Assembly: GCA_026214975.1 (NCBI GenBank)
Contig: JAOBSW010000585.1
Span: 1-64,000 of the forward strand
From: Gentiana macrophylla
Taxonomy: Eukaryota > Streptophyta > Magnoliopsida > Gentianales > Gentianaceae
Length of the DNA: 64,000 bases
Direction of reading: 5' to 3'
Part shown: positions 1 to 8,906 of the stretch, piece after piece
Numbering within the stretch: position 1 is the stretch's first letter
Layout of the letters: each line of letters starts with the position of its first letter
The notes under the pieces: model-generated
The model's input: the letters and a program-made list of their open reading frames with translations, nothing else
What the model was told of the DNA's origin: nothing
The model's database searches: none
Program-made: the position numbers and the translations under genes

Positions 1-1168
1 AGATTCCTCCAAATATTCGAGATAAACTAATCGGTGTTTCAAGTAGCCATAGTCAGCTACTCAAAAGCTCTCACTAGCTTGTATCCTTCATAAGACCCCG
101 GAGGTCAGTATGAACAAGCCATGATACTTCTTCAAGAGCAATCATGGGTGATCAGGTAGAGTGGATTACGAATCTTTGTACTTTGGATGTATTTCCATTT
201 CATCAAGCACTTTTTTCCCCTCTTCATTGTTTTGGGAAAAAAATTGCACAACTCATGATGACTCATCGACTATAGTGCGACTCTTGTTGATTCAATAGGT
301 GAGCTTTTTACGGGCCTTAAGGATTGGTACTTAATTCAGCATAAGGATCCAATAAAAACTTGGGTAAGCACGCAATTTCGATCAATATTTTCATTTTTGC
401 TAATATTTTGTGGTTTAATAGAGATGAAATCCCGTCCTAGAAATAGTCAAGATATATCTCGCTAATATTTCTATTTTGAGTTGGAGGAGAGCTTACGAAT
501 CTGCATACAAGGAGAGCGGTAGTTTGCTTGCAAATATTTATTATGTGATACATTTGTTGTCTTTTTTGTAAGGGTGTCGGTTGATCTCATGTGTAAATTT
601 TTTTACGTTTAGTTTTACGTAGGAAGTGTCGATCATGCACGGAAAACACAATTGTTGCTTCATTTTCATCTTAAGCGGATGGGTCGCAGAATCGTCATTT
701 AATTACATTTGATCAAATCTTTGATATTGGTAAAATGCTTGCATTGCGTCATTTCGTGAACTTAGATGGTAGGATTGGAAATGACAATCATTCTTTGTTG
801 TCATGTGTGTGGAAAAACTCAATTGACATAGCTTTCTTCTTGTTTGCTCTTGAGAAAGCTTCAATCTCTGATATGAAAGGATCAACATCATCAGTGGAAC
901 TGCTTGTCTTGCACTGCAAAATACAAAAAACAGAAAACTTTTAGAAAACAACAAATGATACATAAATCAGAGAAACTTTGTCGATACATCGCCGTAGAGA
1001 AATCACATTTTTTCCAAACAGAAATGAAATTAAATAAATGTACAAAGAAAAATGCAAGCCGACCTAAAACAATGATACATAAACAATATACCTTTTACAA
1101 AAACACAAAATACAAATATGTACAAACCCTAAAATCATTCATTCTTTCGGTTGTTAATTCTGTTTTGA
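1..1168. other. Unassigned DNA, probably internal leader of a Gypsy element
   Basis: No reading frame here is convincing; the longest are under 100 codons and have no recognisable domain. A tRNA-Asp primer-binding site (1169-1185) and an LTR lie immediately to the right. In minus orientation this stretch is therefore where the leader and start of gag of that Gypsy element should be. The plus strand around 290-530 has gag-like composition (Trp, Phe and charged residues between stops), but I cannot assign it to a family. The element continues off the left edge of the window or has decayed. Confidence 0.35.
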
Positions 1169-1185
1169 CCCCGGGAACGGCGCCA
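1169..1185 (-). other. Primer-binding site, tRNA-Asp type
   Basis: Read on the minus strand this is TGGCGCCGTTCCCGGGG. It complements the 3' end of plant tRNA-Asp(GUC), which ends in CCCGGCAACGGCGCCA, with one mismatch. tRNA-Asp priming is typical of non-chromoviral Gypsy elements such as Athila and Tat. It lies 6 nt inside the LTR that starts at 1192. Confidence 0.75.
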
Positions 1186-1191
1186 AAACAT

Positions 1192-2382
1192 TGACCACGT
1201 GTAAGACACTAATACTAGAAAGAGAACTAATTTAATCATGATGAGTGAGAAAGAGTCGATCCCACAAATAGAGAAGGATTAATCTACAACCTACCAAAAC
1301 TGAGGTCTTAAGGTCGGAAAGGGTGGTCTTTGACCAATTTGTCATGACAAACACTAGCCTAAATCTAACAAGGCTACGGAGATCTAAAAACCTTCGTCCA
1401 AACTAATTCTGTCACCTTGAATGGGTCCTCGGGAACAGTTTACGATGGCATAAACCTAGTTGGACAAACTATGAACATGCAGATTAAACCAGGCAATCAA
1501 AATTAATGAAACAAAAACGACCACAACAACTCAGATCTGTCAATACATTGATGGCACGACTTGCCGATGTATCGGTAGCTCCGGGATGAACCGTAGTTTT
1601 CTACATATGTATTACACTTGCATTATACTACATAGACTGGATTCGAATTAGCTTAGCATGCCCTAATTATCATCTGCACATATCTAACATCGAATAGAAT
1701 AAACAAATAAACCTTGTAATCATAGACCCGAGCATAAATGCAAACAAAATATACAGAGAATACAACAAACAATAAACCTCAACAACGAATATGGTTTTCA
1801 AATCGAAGAACGAATTGCAAGGAATTTGATCTCCAAAAAGCAATCACTTTATTCAAACTTTAAAGTAATAATAATGTGTGTGTATATATCTATCTTAGAA
1901 CCGACCTAGGATTAAGCTAGGGTGACACATAAGGCGGCTATAGGACAAAATGCGAGTTTTTGGGCTGCGGATACATTGACTGCTTTGGGCTGCCGATGAC
2001 TCGACACCAGTGACCAGTCTGGCTCAATCTTCTCTTATATTCTTCTTTAATCTATAACTCAGGTCCAATAACTCTTGATTAAATTCAGTTCTACCCCGAA
2101 TATTTACTTAGGACAATTATGTTCTCGAACCTCGAATCGAACATTTTTCACTTCCTACTCGATCTGGAAACTCTTAACAATGCTCCGCAATCACCTAACC
2201 TACAATAGATCGGAAAATACCCAAGAATAGAACTTCTCTATGCAAATGAGGGATGAAATGCAACTTGCGGACAACGAGCCAACATATGTAAAAATGATCC
2301 TTAAACCTTGTAAATCCGATCATACGATATGCAAATATGCTCAATAAATGGGGTAAAATAGTGGTAAAATGTCATATAATCA
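1192..2382 (-). mobile_element. Gypsy (Athila/Tat-like) LTR
   Basis: On the minus strand the LTR would begin TGATTATATGACATTTTACC at 2382 and end just before the primer-binding site. It shares blocks with the second Gypsy LTR at 28474-30031: a 'gagaacta' block, a 'tcgatcccaca' block and a 'ggtctttgacca'-like block, in the same order. This is the 5' LTR of its element. No partner LTR is in the window, so ends and length (about 1.19 kb) are inferred from the TG...CA termini and the primer site. The right end abuts a possible exon of a cellular gene. Confidence 0.6.
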
Positions 2383-2554
2383 GACTGTACCACGCGCATC
2401 GCTTCACTTTCCGAGCACTGTGCTGGAGTAATTCGCTCTCCTCATTGGAGGGTTGGGCAGGATGACCAGACATTTTGGATTCAGGGGAGAAAGAGCGGCC
2501 GATTTTGTTGTGGAAGAACCGCGCTAGCAGAGGTGCGGCAAGGGTTTTCGGCAT
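2372..2554 (-). CDS. Small hypothetical ORF or first exon
   Basis: An ORF starting at 2554 encodes about 60 residues. It has a basic, hydrophobic start (MPKTLAAPLLARFF) followed by a hydrophilic stretch (GHPAQPSNEESELL, then SARKVKR). The start resembles an organelle presequence, and the layout recalls small mitochondrial or LEA-like plant proteins, but I do not recognise a family. A GTACAG splice-donor-like site follows the KVKRC residues. The Gypsy LTR begins at 2382, within what would be the intron. GC content is higher than in the flanks. It could be a real first exon cut off from its partners by the insertion, or a chance ORF. Confidence 0.3.
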   Translation of the reverse strand: MPKTLAAPLLARFFHNKIGRSFSPESKMSGHPAQPSNEESELLQHSARKVKRCAWYSLII

Positions 2555-2632
2555 GAAGATTGTTGCAGAGTGTTGCTGCCTTTTCTTTTGGTGAACCCGG
2601 ATTTTCTTTCCGCTAATTAAATTAAAAATGAA

Positions 2633-2636
<4 letters not shown>

Positions 2637-2669
<33 letters not shown>
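2637..2669. repeat. (TA)n microsatellite
   Basis: About 16 uninterrupted AT dinucleotides. The spacer from here to about 3530 is AT-rich and has no recognisable gene. It contains a short direct repeat (ATTAGTATACAATCCCAAGTG at 3055 and 3115) but nothing else I can support. Confidence 0.9.
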
Positions 2670-2670
<1 letters not shown>

Positions 2671-3054
2671 CATTTGATGTATTGTTTTGAAATAAAAGAA
2701 CATATTTTCTTTAAACTAAAATTATACTCAAATTCAGTACGAGTTCGGCTCGAGATCAAATGTGTTTGTGATTAAATTTAAGTTCGATAGTCATGTTATG
2801 TTTGTGCTCGGACTCGAGTTTGGAGTATGCTCAACTCGATAAACTCAATGCTCGACTCGAAAAATGTCTTGTTAAATTGTCAAAAGAACATATCATCTCT
2901 CTTATTTGATGAATAAGCACAACAAATGAGGAAATTTTATGCATAATGTATTAATGCTATATTGTGGACATCCAGATGACAAATACTCATAATAACAGAT
3001 TCAGTCATTTGATTGTCATTAGTAAAAAATATCAAATGGTAAAAAAATTGATCA

Positions 3055-3134
3055 TTAGTATACAATCCCAAGTGACAAATACTCATACCAGATTCCGGCA
3101 TTTGTTTGTCATCATTAGTATACAATCCCAAGTG
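3055..3134. repeat. Short direct repeat in the spacer
   Basis: The block 'attagtatacaatcccaagt' occurs at 3055-3074 and again at 3115-3134, 60 bp apart. The text between includes 'gacaaatactcat', which also occurs near 2978. This is a local tandem duplication with no coding potential; the small ORF across it is a by-product. Confidence 0.6.
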
Positions 3135-3532
3135 TAACAGGTGGGTGGATTCGAGGTTCATCGACCGCTCTGCTATTATTCCAAACTGAAATTTTCAAGC
3201 CAAATCAGCACCTCGTTCCTCTATAAATAAAAAACCAATTGAGATATTTAGATCGTAGAAATTCATCAGGGTGGCATTACACAACCATACGAAATTCAAC
3301 AAATTTGATGCAAAACCTGTTTTTGGAATGGTGACATTGTGCAAGTTTTCCAAGTAACAAATACGTAATGCGTTAATTTTCAAACAAATGCATGCGATTA
3401 TATAAGCTTTGAATGCGGCTATATAGCATATCTACGGAAAGCGTAAAGAAGCGACTCGACTTTCCAGTGTGACATGACTTTTCAACATAATCACGGTGTT
3501 TAAATTCTAATGCATAGTGAAAAATATATTAC

Positions 3533-3746
3533 CATGATAAGGCTCCATGTCCGACTGGGATCGTTGTAACGTGCAAGCAAGCATCCGGGTTTAGGCTTGT
3601 AACCATCCTTAATAAGCAAAGCTCGTAGCACTTTCTCTTTCTCTTGTACAACATCCTCGGTCGGTTTACCACTAAATTTCATGATCTAGCGCTATGCCGC
3701 TTTCTACTTTCCTCAATCGATTCCTTCTTGATTAGGTGCTCGCAAA
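3533..3746 (-). CDS. HBP5: HBP5-like exon 7: C-terminal SOUL region, frame disturbed
   Basis: The acceptor is TTGACAG. APNQEGID is followed by out-of-frame text, and the frame returns at MKFSGKPTEDVVQEKEKVLR and continues GCLLARYNDPSRTWSLIM up to a GTAATA donor. The disturbed stretch (about 3681-3703) fits a normal 'LRKVEGGIAAVMKF' sequence only if two CTG/CTGCAG sites are mis-written. A short last exon encoding the C-terminal RNEV... segment is normally expected. I searched the window to its left edge without finding it. Confidence 0.75.
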
Positions 3747-3825
3747 CTGTCAACAATAATAATCTCTATCGGGATCAACTTCCGTAGGACTAATGATGGA
3801 ATCGTTTGGTTTAAATAAATTTCAC

Positions 3826-3956
3826 CGCTAATATCTTTATCTGATGGCAAGACTATCTCAGATAGCAGCTTTTGTCATAGTGGAGCGGATGCTTGATTAA
3901 GCACGGGAGTAGTCATGGGAATCTTCTCTGATGATGAACTCTTGCCGAAAATGTAG
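3826..3956 (-). CDS. HBP5: HBP5-like exon 6: SOUL core, with stop codon
   Basis: It begins in phase after a CAG acceptor and reads YIFGKSSSSEKIPMTTPV, the conserved SOUL motif around the tetrapyrrole pocket. It then reads LNQASAPL, a TGA stop (3875-3877), QKLLSEIVLPSDKDISG. The residues after the stop are still family-like, so the stop is a recent lesion or an error. The 3' donor (GTGAAA, 3820-3825) is tentative. Confidence 0.75.
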
Positions 3957-4071
3957 CTGCACGCATGAGCAGATTTCTTCATATCCTTTTTCAAAAACAT
4001 AAAAATAAGCATGTAACAAAGGTAAAAGTACTCCAAGAAACACAAATAAAAGAGGGAAATCAATTAATTAC

Positions 4072-4154
4072 CCAGCAACTGCATTAAAGCCACTTGAACC
4101 AGACAACTTGTCAACATGCGTTTCAGCCACAATAAAAGAATCATACTTTCTCAC
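4072..4154 (-). CDS. HBP5: HBP5-like exon 5: SOUL domain
   Basis: An 83-bp exon encoding VRKYDSFIVAETHVD and KLSGSSGFNAVAG. It follows a TAG acceptor and ends at a GTAATT donor in phase 2, matching the phase of the next exon. This is the region of the SOUL fold that leads into the 'GYIFGKN' loop of the family. The frame is fully open. Confidence 0.85.
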
Positions 4155-4313
4155 CTACATTTATCAATAGAACCATACATAGTCATTAGACCCAATGTTA
4201 CTGTATTTTAACTAAATCTTTTTGCAGGATGATCGTTTCTGAGGAAAGTGGTGATGACATAAGGGGCAGATGTTTTGAAGAAAACAGTTCATAACCAAAA
4301 GCATTCAGATAAT

Positions 4314-4532
4314 TGTTAAGAGAGACACGGTTCAGACAAATAGAAAGAAAGAGGGATATCTTCTAATCATCCCTTTTACTACACTTTATTACTTTATATA
4401 GGAAAGCACCCACACATTACATAGCCATAACCCTAATGGGCTTTCTTGCCCAACACGCCATAACCAAGTCGGCCTAAACCCTAGCCGTCACACACACATA
4501 ATACAACACACACACTATTTCATATTCTAACA
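4314..4532 (-). repeat. Element A 3' LTR
   Basis: 219 bp, starting TGTTAAGAGAGACACGG and ending ATTCTAACA on the plus strand. A TATA-like CTATATAAAG motif lies at 4392-4401 on the minus strand. Confidence 0.95.
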
Positions 4533-4544
4533 CTCCCCCTCAAG
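4533..4544 (-). other. Element A polypurine tract
   Basis: Minus-strand CTTGAGGGGGAG directly abuts the 3' LTR, the position required for priming of plus-strand DNA. Confidence 0.8.
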
Positions 4545-5240
4545 TTGGAGCGTGGGTGGAGCGTAGAGGTTATTCATGCCCAACTTGGAACAAATGAACT
4601 TCAACCGACTTCCCAACAAAGGTTTTGTAAACACATCCGCCAACTGATCTCCGGTTCGAACAAATGGAGTACAAATCTCTTTAGAAAGCAGCTTCTCTCG
4701 AACGAAGTGACAATCAACTTCAATATGCTTCGTTCACTCATGGAATACAGGATTCGAGGCAATGTGCAGTGCAGCCTCATTATCACAATGTAACGGTATC
4801 GGATATGAAATGGGGAAGCCAACTTCTCTAAGGAAATTCTTAATCCATGCCAACTCACAACAGCCATTAGCCATGGCCCGATATTCCGCTTCTGCACTTG
4901 ACCAGGACACAACAGGTTGTTTCTTACTCTTCCAAGTAACCAGATTACCTCCCAAAAACGTACAATACCCTGACGTGGACCTTCTATCAGACGGGGAACC
5001 GGCCCAATCAGCATCTGTATAACCTTCAACTTTCAAATGTCCATTCATCTTGTAAAGAATGCCATACCCTGGTGCCTTCTTCAAATACCTCAAAATATGT
5101 ATAAGTGCGTCCCAGTGTGGTTGTCTAGGGCACTCCAAGAATTGACTCACCACACTTATTGCATATGCAATATCTGGCCTCGTAATGGTTAAGTAATTGA
5201 GGCGTCCCACTAGTCGTCTGCATGCCGACCGGGAGAATCA
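4545..5240 (-). pseudogene. Element A RNase H and end of RT
   Basis: The frame from 5210 reads GRLNYLTITRPDIAYAISVV and YTDADWAGSPSDRRSTSGYC. It continues with SSAEAEYRAMA and LHCDNEAALHIASNPVFHE, the standard Copia RNase H with its Asp/Glu residues. A TGA at 4734-4736 replaces the Arg codon of the usual HERTKHIE motif; CGA to TGA is the simplest cause. TKHIEVDCHFV and QLADVF follow in the surviving frame. A frameshift near 5215-5240 separates this from the RT block. Confidence 0.85.
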
Positions 5241-6374
5241 AGAATCTCTCCAACATCTTTTCAGTAACCGATTGGGATCCATAGGAGTCTCTAACGGGCG
5301 ACAGCCAAGTAATCCGGTTTCCTGCAAAAGATCAAGCACATATTTTTTCTGGCACAAAAAGATCCCTGCACTTGATCTAGCAACTTCAATACCAAGGAAA
5401 TAACGGAGATGCCCCAAATCTTTTGTATGAAATTGTCTACCCAAGAACTCTTTTAGCCGAGCAATGCCACGCTCATCATCCCCTGTAATCACAATGTCAT
5501 CTACATATACAAAAAGAAAGATGGATCCGCATGTAGATCGTCTAAAAAGTACGGAGTAATCGGTCTGACATTGTCGTAATCCAAACTCTTTCACTTTTTC
5601 TGAGAACTTACCAAACCAAGCACGTGGGGATTGCTTAAGGCCATACAATGCCTTACGTAACCGACATACATACCCAGACTCCCCCTGAGCAACAAACCTA
5701 GGAGGTTGCTCCATATAAACCTCTTCGTGTAAATCACCATGCAGAAAGACATTCTTGATGTCGAGCTGATACAACTTCCACCTGAAATTAGCAGAAATAG
5801 ACAAAACAATATGAATAGAAGGCATCTTAGCAACAGGGGAAAAAGTCTCCACATAGTCAATTCCGTATGTCTGTGCGTAGCCCTTAGCTACCAACCGAGC
5901 CTTAAGTCGTTCAACTGTGCCATCAGAATGGTACTTAACAGTATAAACCCAACGACACCCAATAATAGTCTTACCAGTGGGAGCAGGGACAAGATCCCAT
6001 GTACCATTATCCTGAAGGGCAGCCATTTCATCCTTCATAGCCATCCTCCAACCACTATGAGATAGAGCCTCCTGCAAAGTCTTAGGAACAGAAACAGAAG
6101 CAACTGCAGAAACAAATGATAAATATTGAGGAGAGAGGCGATGAGAAGAGACAAAATTACCAATAGGATGACGAGTGGTGGCGGACCTAGTGCGATGTGC
6201 AATAGGCCGAGTATCATCAGGGTCAACGGATCTCCCCGGAAGAGAAGACTGAGCCGTGTCAGAAGCAGTGGTGGGACGACGACGAGAATAGGTATGAATA
6301 ATAGAGGGACGTTCCTCATCAATGGGCAACGCAGGGAGGGGTGGATTGGTGAGGTGGTCCGTGGGGTAGGTCAC
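5238..6374 (-). CDS. Element A reverse transcriptase
   Basis: An open frame of 378 codons. The first 100 or so are the variable integrase-RT linker. The RT domain follows: [45 protein letters not shown], then YQLDIKNVFLHGDLHEEVYM and [19 protein letters not shown]. The catalytic FVYVDDIVITG motif is intact. The end (LGIEVARSSAG, ETPMDPN) runs into the frameshift before RNase H. It would be part of a single gag-pol polyprotein. The long open frame agrees with a recent insertion. Confidence 0.9.
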   Translation of the reverse strand: MTYPTDHLTNPPLPALPIDEERPSIIHTYSRRRPTTASDTAQSSLPGRSVDPDDTRPIAHRTRSATTRHPIGNFVSSHRLSPQYLSFVSAVASVSVPKTLQEALSHSGWRMAMKDEMAALQDNGTWDLVPAPTGKTIIGCRWVYTVKYHSDGTVERLKARLVAKGYAQTYGIDYVETFSPVAKMPSIHIVLSISANFRWKLYQLDIKNVFLHGDLHEEVYMEQPPRFVAQGESGYVCRLRKALYGLKQSPRAWFGKFSEKVKEFGLRQCQTDYSVLFRRSTCGSIFLFVYVDDIVITGDDERGIARLKEFLGRQFHTKDLGHLRYFLGIEVARSSAGIFLCQKKYVLDLLQETGLLGCRPLETPMDPNRLLKRCWRDS

Positions 6375-6876
6375 GGGTGGAGGATCAAAAATGATGTGTC
6401 TTGTAAAGGAGTGGGAAAATACGGTGATGACTCATCAAACGTAACATCAGCGGAAACAAAATATCGACGAAGGGTGGGACTAAAACACCGATAACCTTTC
6501 TGGGTGCGAGAATAGCCTAAAAAGATACACTTTGTGGCACGCGGATCAAACTTATCGTGACCGGGGCCAAGGTTGTGGGCATAACAAGTGCACCCAAATA
6601 TTTTAAGAGGCACAGTAAATGGCTGACCGGAGGGATACAAAATTGAGAAGGGTGATTGACCTTCAAGATTTTTGGTTGGCATACGATTAATGAGGTAACA
6701 CGAAGTAAGTACAGCATCACTCCAAAAATGTTTAGGAACATTCATATAAATCATCAAGGTACGGGCTACATCAATGAGGTGACGGTTTTTACGTTCCGCC
6801 ACTCCATTTTGTTGAGGTGTATATGTACATGAAGACTCATGAATAATACCGTGGTCAGAAAGATATTGGGAAAATT
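6371..6876 (-). pseudogene. Element A integrase, C-terminal part only
   Basis: It begins at 'YLSDHGIIHESSCTYTPQQN', continuing NGVAERKNRHLIDVARTLM, the end of the integrase core with the catalytic Glu region. PKHFWSDAVLTSCYLINRMP, FGCTCYAHN and KCIFLGYSRTQKGYRC follow. The zinc finger (HHCC) and the first two catalytic Asp residues are absent. The deletion joint to gag is near 6870-6880. Integration activity is not expected from this copy. Confidence 0.85.
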
Positions 6877-7787
6877 GGTGTTAAAGATACGGCCGAATGA
6901 GCCTGAGATTGAAAATTAGCAGGTTTTCCGTGAAGATCCCAACAATTATCAATATTGTGGTTCGTTCTGCCACAATGATCACACTTAAGTGATCCTCTTC
7001 CACCTCGGCCCCCACGTGCTCCGCCACGAGAATTGCCCCGACCACCACGGGACGACCTTCCACCTCGGCCTCCTTTACCTGCATTAAAATTAGCCTGAAA
7101 ACCAGCCTGAAAAGCAGCCTTTTCCTCAACAATTTCTTCGATTTCTTGAGATCGGGAACCTTTATGATTGATGGTCATGCGCTGCAACCTAGAGAACACT
7201 TCTGGTATAGTAGGAAGTTGGGTCCCGCCGAGGATTTGTGCACGAACTGGTTTGAATTCAGGCTTTAATCCCGAGAGAAACCGGATTACATCCATATCAT
7301 TCCTTTGTTTCTCCATAGCACTCACATCGGCTGATAAAGGTTGATACATATTCCTTTCTTCACAAATACTCATGACTTGGGAGTAGTAGTCTTCTAAACT
7401 TTGATTTCCCTGTTCCAACTGGAAGTACTGTTTGCAAACATCATACACACGTGACAAATTTTCGAACCGTAATACATGTGACGCAAATTTAGACCAGATG
7501 TCTTTGGTGAATTCAAATACAAAAGGGTCGAAGTGATATTCGGCTCAATCTTATTCAAAGATCAAGGACATAATTTGTGCATCATCTTGACGCCAAGATG
7601 AAGCCCCTCGGTCATCCTTTCCGCCTTATCTTTGACAAGATGATGATCCATACCTTTACCAGTCAAGTAGATCTCGATGGATCGGGACCATAACATGTAA
7701 TTTTACGATTTAACTTAACGAAGTGGTCTGCTGTTGGTGCCGACATCGATCGAATAAATCGGGATTGGAGTCGACTTTGATCTCCAT
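6855..7787 (-). pseudogene. Element A gag
   Basis: A start at 7787 (MEIKVDSNPDLFD) is followed by frame changes. Conserved gag text is recognisable in other frames (ADHFVKLN, then YMLWSRSIEIYL-like). From 7457 the frame is open for 200 codons: VCKQYFQLEQGNQSLEDYY, LSGLKPEF and ILGGTQLPTIPEVFSRLQ. It ends in an RGG-rich basic stretch and one CCHC zinc knuckle (CDHCGRTNHNIDNC). These are the capsid and RNA-binding parts. The frame ends about 20 residues after the knuckle, where the internal deletion begins. Confidence 0.85.
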
Positions 7788-7805
7788 CCGGAATGAAAAG
7801 AAGCG

Positions 7806-7806
<1 letters not shown>

Positions 7807-7853
<47 letters not shown>
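7807..7853. repeat. Poly(T) tract (poly(A) on element strand)
   Basis: About 47 uninterrupted T. It sits in element A's leader, between the primer site and the gag start. Nothing similar is known to me as a functional part of this family. The length may be inexact. Confidence 0.9.
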
Positions 7854-7854
<1 letters not shown>

Positions 7855-7890
7855 TCAGGGAAGAGATCATAGGAAGAAAAGTGGGTGTAA

Positions 7891-7904
7891 GCGGCTCGAT
7901 ACCA
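7891..7904 (-). other. Element A primer-binding site (initiator Met tRNA)
   Basis: Minus-strand TGGTATCGAGCCGC abuts the 5' LTR. The family consensus is TGGTATCAGAGCC. The single difference is 'cagag' read as 'cgag', which is the CAG-site discrepancy seen elsewhere in the window. Confidence 0.75.
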
Positions 7905-8124
7905 TGTTAAGAAAGACACGGTTCGAGACAAATAGAAAGAAAGAGGGATATCTTCTAATCATCCCTTTTACTACACTTTATTACTTTATATAGGAAAGCA
8001 CCCACACATTACATAGCCATAACCCTAATGGGCTTTCTTGCCCAACACGCCATAACCAAGTCGGCCTAAACCCTAGCCGTCACACACACATAATACAACG
8101 CACACACTATTTCATATTCTAACA
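7905..8124 (-). repeat. Element A 5' LTR
   Basis: 220 bp and a near-perfect copy of 4314-4532. It is followed by the target duplication ATAAT at 8125. In minus orientation this is the transcribing LTR. It lies in the same orientation as the host gene, so its poly(A) signal could truncate the host transcript. Confidence 0.95.
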
Positions 8125-8236
8125 ATAATAAATCTAGATTCATGAAATTAAATGATTCCAACAATTTATCATGAAGGTCAAAAGGCAATAAGAAGTTGAA
8201 AAATAAAGCATTACAATGAAAAAACTATGCACACAC

Positions 8237-8308
8237 CTCATACATAGCAACTCTTTTAAGTATCTGATATTTGGGCGTTTCCAAGTCTGGGTTCTTGTAA
8301 TACCTCAA
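8237..8308 (-). CDS. HBP5: HBP5-like exon 4: start of SOUL domain
   Basis: A clean 72-bp, 24-codon exon (LRYYKNPDLETPKYQILKRV and AMYE) with CAG acceptor and GTGTGT donor. 'ETPKY.ILKR' is a hallmark of the SOUL domain start. The intron that follows holds retrotransposon A. With the element and one 5-bp duplication removed, that intron would be only about 0.27 kb. Confidence 0.85.
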
Positions 8309-8541
8309 CTGTTTCCAATATAGATTACAGAAGGAGCAGTTTCATAAGGATAAAACTTCACAAATGATATGAATCAGCAAATAACCCATCAATCACGAAA
8401 CTAAGAGTTCAGTATGCGCTTAAGTTTCGGACATCTATCTTCATAAAGTTAATCAATGAACATGACTACGTGAGTGAAGAGAAACGATTTAAGAGGATTG
8501 GTGAACAAAACACAAGCGATTCATGAATCAATCAACTATAC

Positions 8542-8610
8542 CTGCTTTAACACATCCACCAGACCTTCTTGAGAAAAGTAATTGTTGTTCTCTATTGAAT
8601 CCCAATAATC
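8542..8610 (-). CDS. HBP5: HBP5-like exon 3
   Basis: Twenty-three codons, from DYWDSIENNNYF to GLVDVLKQ, between an AG acceptor and a GTATAG donor. The sequence matches the linker between DUF2358 and SOUL in the family. The 5' border is less sure, because the residues normally before 'WDSI' are missing. Confidence 0.7.
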
Positions 8611-8703
8611 CTAATAATTTTGAGTACCAAGCAGGCATTAGATATGAGCAATACTTGGGTTTTTTTTTTGTTTTTTTTATGGTTAGACAAACAACAATCA
8701 TAC

Positions 8704-8825
8704 AGTATCGTCTCCGGATTGACACCCATCACAGAAGTGCTTGTGAATACTAATTCTGGATTCCATGGCAGAAGAATAAACCTCATTACCATAGTCCATC
8801 TTGTTGTTATCTCATAAGGCCCTGT
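8704..8825 (-). CDS. HBP5: HBP5-like exon 2: DUF2358
   Basis: After an AG acceptor (8826-8827) the frame reads TGPYEITTRWTMVMRF and then LLPWNPELVF and VNPET, the family's conserved core. The first residues join in phase to the KQ that ends exon 1. The 3' border is uncertain. A GTATGA donor-like site follows at 8698-8703, but using it leaves phase 2 whereas the next exon needs phase 0. The residues expected just after NPET are not visible, so either some coding sequence is lost or the read is wrong here. Confidence 0.7.
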
Positions 8826-8906
8826 CTATAATAAAGCATATTTTTATTATCAGAATTCACACCAATTGAAGAAGATTTCATAGGGCAATTAGAGATAAAA
8901 TTTTAC

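Larger units (their letters stand above)
4314..8124 (-). mobile_element. Copia element A (Ale/Retrofit-like), internally deleted, in HBP5-like intron
   Basis: A 3,811-bp minus-strand Ty1/copia element with nearly identical LTRs (4314-4532 and 7905-8124), a 5-bp target duplication ATAAT (4309-4313 and 8125-8129), a Met-type primer site and a purine tract. The LTRs differ at about two substitutions plus one 'cag/cgag' difference, so the insertion is young. Gag runs straight into the C-terminal half of integrase: protease, pre-integrase and most of the catalytic core are missing. RT and RNase H are nearly complete. Family members are usually about 4.8-5 kb. It should need helper functions. The lineage name is tentative. 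Confidence 0.92.

Noticed and set aside
260..530. Gag-like composition on the plus strand
   Set aside because: Stops every 20-40 codons and no motif I could name; not enough for a call.
7710..7993. ORFs with poly-Lys or poly-Phe
   Set aside because: Products of the 47-base homopolymer.
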